This document shows, in pieces, positions 1 through 8,870 of a stretch of 15,387 nucleotides of DNA. Origin of the DNA: Synergistaceae bacterium (lineage in GTDB: Bacteria; Synergistota; Synergistia; Synergistales; Aminobacteriaceae); assembly GCA_031289165.1 (NCBI GenBank), contig JAITPZ010000215.1, positions 1-15,387 on the forward strand. The letters run 5' to 3'. Numbering within the stretch: position 1 is the stretch's first letter; each line of letters opens with the position of its first letter. The notes under the pieces are model-generated. The model did no database searches. It was not told the DNA's origin and worked only from the letters and a program-made list of their open reading frames with translations. The translations under genes were made by a program, and so were the position numbers.

Positions 1-133
1 GAAACAGGCGCTGCTCCTGTCTCACCGAACCTACGTCCTGCAGACGGGACACCTGATCAAGGAGGGGCTGTCGAAGGACCTGCTGGCCGACCCCGAAATC
101 AGAGCGGCGTACCTGGGAACGAGAGGAAAATGA
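1..133 (+). CDS. livF: Branched-chain amino-acid ABC transporter ATP-binding protein, LivF type (3' end only)
   Basis: This is the last 43 codons of a gene that begins outside the window; the reading frame starts at base 2 and ends with TGA at 131-133. The visible tail reads SHRTYVLQTGHLIKEG, then DLLADPEIRAAYLG. That is the usual ending of LivF-like ATPases, where a YVLE-TG-IVLEG strand is followed by a leucine-rich helix and a terminal AYLG. LivF is one of two cytoplasmic ATPase subunits that power uptake of leucine, isoleucine, valine or related amino acids through LivH/LivM. The Walker motifs lie upstream and cannot be checked. LivG, or another ABC ATPase of the HAAT family, is a less likely alternative because the AYLG ending is characteristic of LivF. 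A hairpin-rich spacer follows and probably ends the operon. Confidence 0.78.
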   Translation, partial: KQALLLSHRTYVLQTGHLIKEGLSKDLLADPEIRAAYLGTRGK

Positions 134-143
134 AGAAGTTTTT

Positions 144-250
144 ATAAAGGGGTCAGGGGGTCCACGACCCCCTGGAAATCTTTATATAAATAATATTTGG
201 GGCTCTGCCCCAAACCTCCTCAGGGGTCGTGGACCCCTGAACCCCTTTAT
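144..250. repeat. Nested intergenic inverted repeat made of three perfect hairpins
   Basis: Three perfect hairpins lie in a row. The first is CAGGGGGTC/GACCCCCTG at 154-162 and 166-174 with loop CAC. The second is TTTGGGGC/GCCCCAAA at 196-203 and 207-214 with loop TCT. The third is CAGGGGTC/GACCCCTG at 221-228 and 232-239 with loop GTG. The outer two are also near-complementary to each other. Together with ATAAAGGGG (144-152) and CCCCTTTAT (242-250) they can form one stem of about 30 bp, with single-base bulges, capped by the middle hairpin. The element fills most of the gap between livF and the cyclodeaminase gene. It may act as a transcription terminator or processing barrier for the liv operon, although no clean T-tract follows any hairpin. 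It may also be a member of a dispersed REP- or MITE-like repeat family. It encodes nothing visible. Confidence 0.8.
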
Positions 251-285
251 TAGAAAACTTGTATCATTATTTTGGAGGCTTGAAT

Positions 286-924
286 ATGTCGTTGATCGAT
301 ATGACGGTAAAAGGATTTACGGAGAAGCTGGCTTCGGACGCGCCCGCGCCGGGAGGCGGCAGCGCGGCGGCCCTCTCGGGTGCGCTTGGGGCGGGGCTGG
401 TCTCCATGGTCTGTCGTCTGACCCTCGGAAAGGCGAAATACGCGCAGCACGAGGTCCTCGTAAAGGAGGTTCTGGCAAAGTCGGACGCTCTCGCGGCGTC
501 TCTTCTGGATGGCATTCAGAAGGATACGGACGCCTTCGACTCCGTCATGGCGGCGTTTGCCCTGCCAAAGGAGACGGACGAGCAGAAGGTCGCCCGCAGC
601 GCCGCGATTCAGCGTGCCTATATCATTGCGGTCGACTCGCCCGTGACGACCGCCGAGGGTTGCCTCGCGGCGATGCAGCTCTCCGAGTCCCTTCTGCACA
701 AAAGCAACACCAATGCGGTCAGCGATCTCGCCGTTGGCGCGGTACAGGCCTGGGCGGGGCTGAAGGGCGCGCTGGCGAACGTGCGGATCAATCTGCCGTC
801 CATAAAGGACGTTGCCTTCGCGGTGGAGAAAAAAGAGTGGCTGGAGCGCGTCGAACGAGAAGCGGACCGGCTCCTCAAAACTGTGGAAGACGAGGTCGCC
901 AGAGAGATCGGGCAGGCGAGCTGA
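286..924 (+). CDS. Stand-alone cyclodeaminase/cyclohydrolase family protein (FtcD C-domain / FchA type)
   Basis: The 212-residue protein matches the formiminotransferase-cyclodeaminase C-terminal family in length and motifs. Key stretches are PAPGGGSAAAL (residues 20-30), KDTDAFDSVMAAFALPK (79-95), NAVSDLAVGAVQA (143-155) and NVRINL (165-170). The family converts 5-formimino-tetrahydrofolate to methenyl-tetrahydrofolate plus ammonia, as in histidine and purine breakdown. As stand-alone FchA it hydrolyses methenyl- to formyl-tetrahydrofolate. Sequence alone does not separate these two activities. Family members are all-helical and cytoplasmic. The start is ATG 286 because GGAGG at 274-278 sits 7 nt upstream; an in-frame TTG at 259 would place the ribosome site inside the gene. 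No formiminotransferase domain or partner is visible nearby. It is separated from acpS by 50 bp and may be read with it. Confidence 0.88.
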   Translation: MSLIDMTVKGFTEKLASDAPAPGGGSAAALSGALGAGLVSMVCRLTLGKAKYAQHEVLVKEVLAKSDALAASLLDGIQKDTDAFDSVMAAFALPKETDEQKVARSAAIQRAYIIAVDSPVTTAEGCLAAMQLSESLLHKSNTNAVSDLAVGAVQAWAGLKGALANVRINLPSIKDVAFAVEKKEWLERVEREADRLLKTVEDEVAREIGQAS

Positions 925-974
925 AGCGCCGCCGGATTGTGTTCGAACGTGTTTTTGTCGAAATGAGATGACGG

Positions 975-1352
975 ATGATCCTTGGACTTGGCGTCGACCT
1001 TTGCAGTATCCCCCGTATACAGCGGGCGGTTCGGTCGCCTCACTTCGTGCGGCGACTTTTTCGTCCCGCGGAGATTGCCTATGCCGACGGAATGGGCAAC
1101 GAGCGCTCCCGGGCGGCCAGCTTCGCCTCGGCCTTCGCCGCGCGGGAGGCCTTCGCCAAGGCCAGCGGCGTCTCCATGTATACCCTGGCCCTCAACTCCC
1201 GCTTTTCTCTCGACCGCACGGATGCCGGCCCCCGTCTGGTCGTTCCGCCCGAACTCGACCCCTCGTATTCTCGTGGAGAAAAACAGGCGTGGGTCTCGAT
1301 CAGCCACGACGGAGACTACGTGGCGGTCATCGTCGTAATCGAAGGACGATGA
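975..1352 (+). CDS. acpS: Holo-[acyl-carrier-protein] synthase
   Basis: The 125-residue protein is of typical AcpS length. It transfers 4'-phosphopantetheine from coenzyme A to a serine of apo-acyl-carrier protein, making it usable for fatty-acid synthesis in the cytoplasm. The N-terminal GLGVDLCSIPRI (residues 4-15) carries the metal-binding Asp8. FAAREAFAKASG (54-65) carries Glu58 and Lys62. The C-terminal VSISHDGDYVAVIV (107-120) is the usual SxSHD strand. ATG 975 is the only start that gives the MILGLGVDL beginning, although the Shine-Dalgarno signal is weak. The nnrD-like gene begins 6 nt after its stop, and in many bacteria these two genes are adjacent or fused into one transcription unit. 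Confidence 0.93.
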   Translation: MILGLGVDLCSIPRIQRAVRSPHFVRRLFRPAEIAYADGMGNERSRAASFASAFAAREAFAKASGVSMYTLALNSRFSLDRTDAGPRLVVPPELDPSYSRGEKQAWVSISHDGDYVAVIVVIEGR

Positions 1353-1358
1353 GCGAAG

Positions 1359-2285
1359 ATGTCGATGACCCTCTTTTTATCCGAAAAAGTGACCCACCTT
1401 CTGCCTCCCCGCCCCTCGGGCATGAACAAGGGAGACCGGGGACGGCTTCTGGTCGCGGGTGGTTCGAAAAATTATCCGGGCGCACCGATCCTGACCTCTC
1501 TGGCGGCGCTGCGCAGCGGAGGGGGCATCGTTTCCCTGCTGTCGTTGCCGGAGGTCTGCCATGCCTGCGCTTCTCGCGTTCCGGAGGTGGTTCAGCTCCC
1601 GGCCGACCTTTCCTCGAAAGAGGCGCTGCCGAAAAATACGTGGCTGGATGTCGCTTTGGAAGAATTGCCGCGGACGAACGCCGCGGCAGCCGGGCCCGGC
1701 CTGGGGCGCTCTCCTGAGGCCGTCGCCTTCGTGCGGGCGATGTGGGAAAAATGGGACCGCCCCCTGCTGTTGGACGGAGACGCGCTTTACGCCCTGGCCG
1801 TCGCCGGCGATTCTCTCCCCCGGCGAGTGGATGTTGTTTTGACCCCGCATGAAGGCGAGGCCGCCCGCCTGCTCTCCTCGACGCCCGAAGAGGTTCGGCG
1901 CGACCGGGCGGGAGCGGCGGAGCGCCTTTCGAAACGGTGGGGCTGCGTTCTCCTGAAGGGCGAGGGAACGCTTATCGCCTCGATAAATGCTGTTTCAGCG
2001 GGTATGAATCCGGTAGCCGCAACGTCCGAAAGAAGGGTCCGCGTGGATCAGGGGGGACCGGAGCTTTCCGTGCCGGGTTCCGGCGACGTGCTTTCGGGTT
2101 GCGTCGGGGCTTTTTTGGCCCGGGGGACGGATCCCTTCGACGCGGCGCTCCTTGGGGGGACGCTGCACGCGCTTGCGGGGCGTCGCCTGCGCGACCGAAA
2201 GGGACTGGACGGAATACTGGCCTCCGAGATCGCGGACGAGCTTCCCTTCGTTATTCGAGCGATGAGAGAGGGGTTGGAAGCATGA
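1359..2285 (+). CDS. nnrD: ADP/ATP-dependent NAD(P)H-hydrate dehydratase (YjeF C-terminal domain only)
   Basis: The 308-residue protein is a ribokinase-fold NAD(P)H-hydrate dehydratase, which restores NADH and NADPH that have become hydrated. Motifs in order are KGDRGRLLVAGGS (residues 24-36), LAALRSGGGIVSL (48-60), AGPGLG (111-116), LLLDGDALYAL (136-146), LTPHEGEAARL (161-171), LLKGEGTLI (198-206) and the catalytic GSGDVLSG (240-247, Asp243). It lacks the N-terminal epimerase domain (NnrE) fused to it in many bacteria. The stretch before the active site reads GGPELSVPG, whereas the family more often has a GNP-like sequence there. ATG 1359 is used here; ATG 1365, two codons on, is equally possible. 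Its TGA overlaps the next gene's ATG by 4 nt (2282-2285). Confidence 0.88.
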   Translation: MSMTLFLSEKVTHLLPPRPSGMNKGDRGRLLVAGGSKNYPGAPILTSLAALRSGGGIVSLLSLPEVCHACASRVPEVVQLPADLSSKEALPKNTWLDVALEELPRTNAAAAGPGLGRSPEAVAFVRAMWEKWDRPLLLDGDALYALAVAGDSLPRRVDVVLTPHEGEAARLLSSTPEEVRRDRAGAAERLSKRWGCVLLKGEGTLIASINAVSAGMNPVAATSERRVRVDQGGPELSVPGSGDVLSGCVGAFLARGTDPFDAALLGGTLHALAGRRLRDRKGLDGILASEIADELPFVIRAMREGLEA

Positions 2286-2572
2286 GATCGAGGCGTCGCC
2301 GCAGAATCGACTGGGATGAGGAACTGCGCAAAACCGAGCGCATACGCCGTAAGGGGCTTTTTGTCTCCGCCCTGAGTTTCTGTCTCGCCATGTCCTTCAT
2401 AGCGGGGGCCGGTCGCCTGAGCAAAAGCGGTATCGAGTTCAGCCGCAAGGTGATATTTACGTTCTGCCTGGTGATCGCGATGTTCCTCCTGCGCGGGATT
2501 TTGCGGCGTCGGGAGCGTCTGCGCCGGGAACGCGAAGAGCGTCATGACGAAAATTTCCGGACGCCGTCATGA
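2282..2572 (+). CDS. Small basic two-helix membrane protein of unknown function
   Basis: The 96-residue protein has no family that I recognise. It opens with an arginine run (MRSRRRRRIDWDEELRKTER), followed by a hydrophobic helix at about 26-43 (GLFVSALSFCLAMSFIAG). A short polar link containing SKSGIEFSRK precedes a second helix at about 57-74 (VIFTFCLVIAMFLLRGIL). It ends in an arginine/glutamate-rich tail, RRRERLRREREER. The strongly basic ends suggest a hairpin with both termini in the cytoplasm. GAGGGG at 2268-2273 sits 8 nt before ATG 2282. The gene overlaps nnrD and tsaE by 4 nt each, so it is translated as part of the same operon. That position supports it being a real gene, but gives no function. 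Confidence 0.75.
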   Translation: MRSRRRRRIDWDEELRKTERIRRKGLFVSALSFCLAMSFIAGAGRLSKSGIEFSRKVIFTFCLVIAMFLLRGILRRRERLRREREERHDENFRTPS

Positions 2573-3066
2573 TCGAGAAGAACGCACCGAATACGACGTG
2601 TCGCACGTCTTCCGAGGAAGACACACTTCGTCTGGGACGACTTTTGGGCCGCCTGCTGGTTCCGGGGATGACGGTTCTGCTGTACGGCGATCTCGGGACG
2701 GGGAAGACGGTTCTGGTCCGCGGGGTGGGGGAAGCTCTGGGCGCGACTCGTGTCCGCAGCCCGTCGTTTACGCTGGTGAACGAATATCGGACGAGCAGGG
2801 CCGAACTCGTACACGCGGACCTCTATCGCCTGGAGCCCGGGGGAGTCGAAGAACTGAGCCTGGAGGAATATCTCTCGAACGGCTGCGTCCTGTTCGTGGA
2901 ATGGCCGGAACGCTGGGACGCGCCTCCGCGCGACGAGGTTCTGAAGATAGAAATCACCGCGGAGGGCGAGACCGGGCGAAAATTTTCCTTTTCTCCCTCC
3001 GGCGTCGGGGCCGATCGCATACTGGAGAGGTTGAAGGCGGAAATGAAGGAGATGGAAAATTCATGA
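2569..3066 (+). CDS. tsaE: tRNA threonylcarbamoyladenosine biosynthesis ATPase TsaE
   Basis: The 165-residue protein is a P-loop ATPase of the TsaE (YjeE) family, which assists TsaB-TsaD in making the universal t6A modification at position 37 of ANN-decoding tRNAs. The Walker A loop is GDLGTGKT (residues 40-47). It is followed by the family signatures SPSFTLVNEY (64-73), HADLYRLE (82-89) and the Walker-B-like VLFVEWPER (107-115). Length is normal for the family. The ATG at 2569 overlaps the TGA of the small membrane protein, and its own stop overlaps the tsaB start, both as ATGA. This implies translational coupling and supports joint production of the t6A machinery. TsaC and TsaD are not in the window. 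Confidence 0.93.
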   Translation: MIEKNAPNTTCRTSSEEDTLRLGRLLGRLLVPGMTVLLYGDLGTGKTVLVRGVGEALGATRVRSPSFTLVNEYRTSRAELVHADLYRLEPGGVEELSLEEYLSNGCVLFVEWPERWDAPPRDEVLKIEITAEGETGRKFSFSPSGVGADRILERLKAEMKEMENS

Positions 3067-3743
3067 GAGACGCGCTGCTGGCGGTGGATTGCAGTCTGCG
3101 ATGGACCTGCGCGGCCGTCTGTCGCGACGATGGAGACACCGATAAAGACATGTCCGCAGTAGTCTCGGAACGCTTCGATCTCGGACGGCGACAGGCGGCG
3201 GAGCTGCCTCTCGTCGTGGATCGCGTTCTGGAAAAAGCGGGATGCGGTCCGCGCGACGTCGCTCTGGTGGCCGTGACGAACGGGCCCGGCTACTTTACGG
3301 GAATCCGCGTGGGAGTCTCCTGGGCGACGGCTTTTGCCTATGGACTGGGAATACGAGTCATCCCGGTCTCCTCGCTTCTTATGCTGGCGTATCCGCATCT
3401 GGAGCAAAAAAAATCGGCGCTGGCGATCGTCTACGCGGGACACGACCACGTCTACGCGGCCTCTTTCGGATGCGAGGACGATCTTTGTGCGGGGGAATAC
3501 GACAAGAAGTCGCTCAGATTGTGGCTGGGCGGGCACAAAAACAATCAGGATACTGTTGTGGTTTCGGACGATCCCGAGCGCGCCTGCGGGGTCGTCGGTC
3601 CGTTTCACTCCGTTCAGCGGACGCTTCCCGACGCCGCCGTTCTGGCGCGGATCGCCCGACGCGGAACGGAAGCGTCTGTTGAACCGATGGGGGTTCGGGT
3701 TTCCTACCACCGTCCCCCGCAGGGATATATCCCCGCTCCTTAA
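3063..3743 (+). CDS. tsaB: tRNA threonylcarbamoyladenosine biosynthesis protein TsaB
   Basis: The 226-residue protein is the TsaB (YeaZ) subunit, an ASKHA-fold protein that dimerises with TsaD to form the core of the t6A synthase. It begins LLAVDCSLRWTCAAV, a first ATPase-fold strand in which the usual Asp-Thr-Ser is Asp-Cys-Ser. RRQAAELPLVVDRVLEKAG (residues 42-60) is the conserved helix. The hallmark is NGPGYFTGIRVG (73-84), with Tyr in place of the common Ser after PG. The C-terminus RVSYHRPPQGYIPAP fits the family's Y-R-P tail. AAGGAG (3046-3051) lies 11 nt before ATG 3063. The gene ends the plus-strand operon, and its TAA interlocks with the stop codon of the convergent J-domain gene, leaving no room for a terminator in between. 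Confidence 0.9.
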   Translation: MRDALLAVDCSLRWTCAAVCRDDGDTDKDMSAVVSERFDLGRRQAAELPLVVDRVLEKAGCGPRDVALVAVTNGPGYFTGIRVGVSWATAFAYGLGIRVIPVSSLLMLAYPHLEQKKSALAIVYAGHDHVYAASFGCEDDLCAGEYDKKSLRLWLGGHKNNQDTVVVSDDPERACGVVGPFHSVQRTLPDAAVLARIARRGTEASVEPMGVRVSYHRPPQGYIPAP

Positions 3744-4576
3744 CGCCGTTTTTGCTGTTCGCTTTGTCTGTCCATTTCCAGTGAAAAGGTGGAATAGGCG
3801 AATATTACCCAAAAAAGCACGATGCTGAAGATAAATTGCAGTGTGCTGTCCCCATAGTCGTCGCGCAGGCTCCTCATGAAATACGAGTAAATTACCCCCC
3901 AGAGAAGAGCGTATATCCAGAAAAATGCCCTTACCGGCTTGTTTTTCGATTCCATTATGAAGGCACGCACCAGAAAATAAATAATCCAGCTTGCCAGGAC
4001 CAGTATGGCGGAGGTAGTGGCAACGCCGGCGAGCTGCGCGCCCGTCGTGGAAAAGAGGCTGGCTCCGGTCAGCGTCGAAAGGCCGGCGATCAGGACGCAG
4101 CTCAGAACGAGAATACCCAGCGTCTTTTCCCGCAGAAGATAGTCCTGCAGGCTGTAGTTGTTTTTCACGACCTTTTTCTGCGTGTCGCGGATTCTCCTGA
4201 AAACCTCGTAGGGATCTTCGGGGCCCACGTTCGTCGTTCTCGGCGGGGGAGGCGTCTGTTTTGCGGCGCCCTGTGGCCTTGTCGTGCCCGCCCTGGTTTC
4301 CGGCGCCATGCCGTAGTCGCTGTAGGAATGCCCCGTGCCGTAAAGGGGCGAGGTCGATCCAAACCCGAAAGTGTGATCGTAATCGAACCGTTTCGCGGGA
4401 TTGCTCAGGACGTCGTAGGCCTCCAGGATTATCCTGTACAGGTCCTCGAAGCCCTCGCCCGCGTGGAGGTCAGGGTGATAACGTTTGATAATTTTCCGAA
4501 AGTGAATTTTTAGATCCTTTTGGCTGATCTTCGGATCTACTCCAAGAATCTGGTAATAATTTCTATCATCCGCCAT
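3740..4576 (-). CDS. J-domain protein with four C-terminal transmembrane helices
   Basis: The 278-residue protein starts with a clear J-domain at residues 5-68 (NYYQILGVDP, then KRYHPDLHAG, then LEAYDVLSNPAKRFDYD). The HPD tripeptide at 34-36 is what J proteins use to stimulate Hsp70 ATPase. There is no DnaJ zinc finger or C-terminal substrate domain, so this is not DnaJ itself. A glycine/proline/threonine-rich linker (about 70-120) and a charged helix (121-150) lead to four hydrophobic segments at about 153-175, 184-207, 215-233 and 246-265. The J-domain should face the cytoplasm and recruit DnaK to the membrane. The client is unknown. GGAGG at 4584-4588 (minus strand) lies 7 nt before ATG, and a promoter candidate lies farther upstream. 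It is convergent with tsaB and probably transcribed alone. Confidence 0.85.
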   Translation of the reverse strand: MADDRNYYQILGVDPKISQKDLKIHFRKIIKRYHPDLHAGEGFEDLYRIILEAYDVLSNPAKRFDYDHTFGFGSTSPLYGTGHSYSDYGMAPETRAGTTRPQGAAKQTPPPPRTTNVGPEDPYEVFRRIRDTQKKVVKNNYSLQDYLLREKTLGILVLSCVLIAGLSTLTGASLFSTTGAQLAGVATTSAILVLASWIIYFLVRAFIMESKNKPVRAFFWIYALLWGVIYSYFMRSLRDDYGDSTLQFIFSIVLFWVIFAYSTFSLEMDRQSEQQKRR

Positions 4577-4617
4577 TCCGAATCCTCCGCCCCGAAATCG
4601 GTCTTTTAATCTCTCCT

Positions 4618-4645
4618 ATTCTATCAAAGGGAGAGAAGCCTGCAA
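4618..4645 (-). promoter_or_regulatory. Candidate sigma-70 promoter for the J-domain gene
   Basis: Read on the minus strand, TTGCAG (4645-4640) and TAGAAT (4623-4618) are separated by 16 nt. The -10 box matches consensus at 5 of 6 positions and the -35 at 3 of 6. Transcription would start near 4611, giving a leader of about 35 nt that includes the GGAGG ribosome site. Spacing and placement fit, but the -35 is weak. Confidence 0.42.
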
Positions 4646-4809
4646 GGTTAAGATCCTGATATTTTACATCAATAAAGAAAAAGCTTCCTGAAGTTCAGGG
4701 AGGACGGATGTCGTTGCACAAACAAATATTTTCATCAGATCTCTCCCGGTTATGCGGCGCTTCCCGAAAATTCCCGCGAGGCTGCGGAGCGAGAGTTTAT
4801 CCAGGGTAG

Positions 4810-4838
4810 TTGACGTTTGACAGCAAATAGGGTAGACT
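4810..4838 (+). promoter_or_regulatory. Candidate sigma-70 promoter upstream of tRNA-Leu
   Basis: TTGACG (4810-4815) and TAGACT (4833-4838) are separated by exactly 17 nt, with matches of 5/6 and 4/6 to the consensus hexamers. Initiation would fall near 4845, about 150 nt before the mature tRNA, so a 5' leader would need to be removed by RNase P. A second TTGACA at 4817-4822 overlaps it but has no well-placed -10 box. It is the best promoter candidate seen for the tRNA. Confidence 0.45.
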
Positions 4839-4997
4839 CCCTATTGTCGTAAATGGCACGGGGCGAGGGTATTTAACGACTCGGCGTCAAAATGGGAAGG
4901 TGTCATCGATACATTTTGTCAGACGGAATTTTGTGTTTTAAGAAGCGGTATCGAACATTACGGATTTAAAAAAAAGTCGTGGTAAAGGTTAAAATTT

Positions 4998-5084
4998 GCC
5001 CGGGTGGCGGAATTGGTAGACGCGCCAGATTCAGGTTCTGGTAGTCGCAAGGCTGTGGAGGTTCGAGTCCTCTCTCGGGCACCA
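4998..5084 (+). tRNA. tRNA-Leu, anticodon CAG
   Basis: This is an 87-nt class II tRNA gene with encoded CCA. The acceptor arm is GCCCGGG (4998-5004) pairing with CTCGGGC (5074-5080), followed by discriminator A and CCA (5081-5084). The D-loop contains AATTGGTAGAC. The anticodon stem CCAGA/TCTGG closes the loop TTCAGGT, giving anticodon CAG, which reads the leucine codon CUG frequent in this GC-rich genome. A long variable arm (around AGTCGCAAGGCT) is diagnostic for leucine, serine and bacterial tyrosine tRNAs. The T-arm is GAGG-TTCGAGT-CCTC. A strong hairpin follows 12 nt after the CCA. Confidence 0.96.
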
Positions 5085-5096
5085 TTAAAAAAAGAA

Positions 5097-5138
5097 AAAA
5101 GGATATGGTCGTGTCAGTTGACATGGCTATATCCTTTT
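5097..5138 (+). terminator. 19-bp terminator-like hairpin between tRNA-Leu and rpoB
   Basis: The left arm (5097-5115, starting AAAAGGATATGG) pairs along all 19 positions with the right arm (5120-5138, ending ATATCCTTTT), using three G-U wobbles and loop AGTT. The stem's 3' edge is a T-run (5135-5138) continuing GTT, and an A-rich tract (5087-5100) precedes it. This fits an intrinsic terminator for the tRNA transcript, or a leaky one attenuating read-through into rpoB. The T-run is short, so efficiency is uncertain. The right half also carries the promoter described at 5118-5146. Confidence 0.75.
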
Positions 5139-5146
5139 GTTATGAT
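5118..5146 (+). promoter_or_regulatory. Near-consensus sigma-70 promoter of rpoBC
   Basis: A perfect -35 box TTGACA (5118-5123) is followed after exactly 17 nt by TATGAT (5141-5146), which differs from TATAAT at one base. This is the strongest promoter signal in the window. Transcription should start near 5153, giving a leader of about 43 nt to the rpoB ATG at 5196. The -35 box begins inside the loop and runs into the right arm of the tRNA-Leu terminator hairpin, and the spacer is made of the remaining right arm. Initiation therefore lies just past the hairpin and yields an rpoB mRNA without it. Confidence 0.8.
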
Positions 5147-5195
5147 TATATTTCGGCATAAAATTTCCCCACCCATAAGGGAGGTCTTTCAATCC

Positions 5196-8851
<3,656 letters not shown>

Positions 8852-8870
<19 letters not shown>

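Larger units (their letters stand above)
4577..4997. other. 421-bp AT-richer intergenic region between the J-domain gene and tRNA-Leu
   Basis: This divergent spacer separates the minus-strand J-domain gene from plus-strand tRNA-Leu and rpoBC. It holds one promoter candidate for each direction. An imperfect CTCTCC/GGGAGAG inverted repeat surrounds the minus-strand -10 box. There is also a 33-codon open frame at 4708-4809 with a GGGAGG sequence 4 nt before its ATG; its amino-acid sequence resembles nothing I recognise and it is not called as a gene. From 4850 to the tRNA I see only AT-rich sequence, with no convincing hairpin or second promoter. Confidence 0.6.

Noticed and set aside
259..285. 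TTG start at 259 for the cyclodeaminase
   Set aside because: GGAGG at 274-278 fits ATG 286, and the family N-terminus begins there.
2544..3743. A plus-strand frame that would fuse extra N-terminal sequence to TsaB
   Set aside because: Its first part is an out-of-frame reading of tsaE. The genuine TsaB start is ATG 3063, with coupling to the tsaE stop.
4683..4703. Hairpin around CCTGAAGTTCAGG in the spacer
   Set aside because: The stem is about 6 bp with a wobble and there is no T-run. It is likely a chance palindrome.
4817..4847. Second promoter using TTGACA at 4817 with TATTGT at 4842
   Set aside because: The spacer is 19 nt and the -10 is poor; the overlapping TTGACG-17-TAGACT pair is better placed.
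5004..5195. Upstream extension of the rpoB reading frame by 64 codons
   Set aside because: It runs through the tRNA-Leu gene, the hairpin and the promoter, and RpoB homology begins at ATG 5196 with a ribosome site before it.
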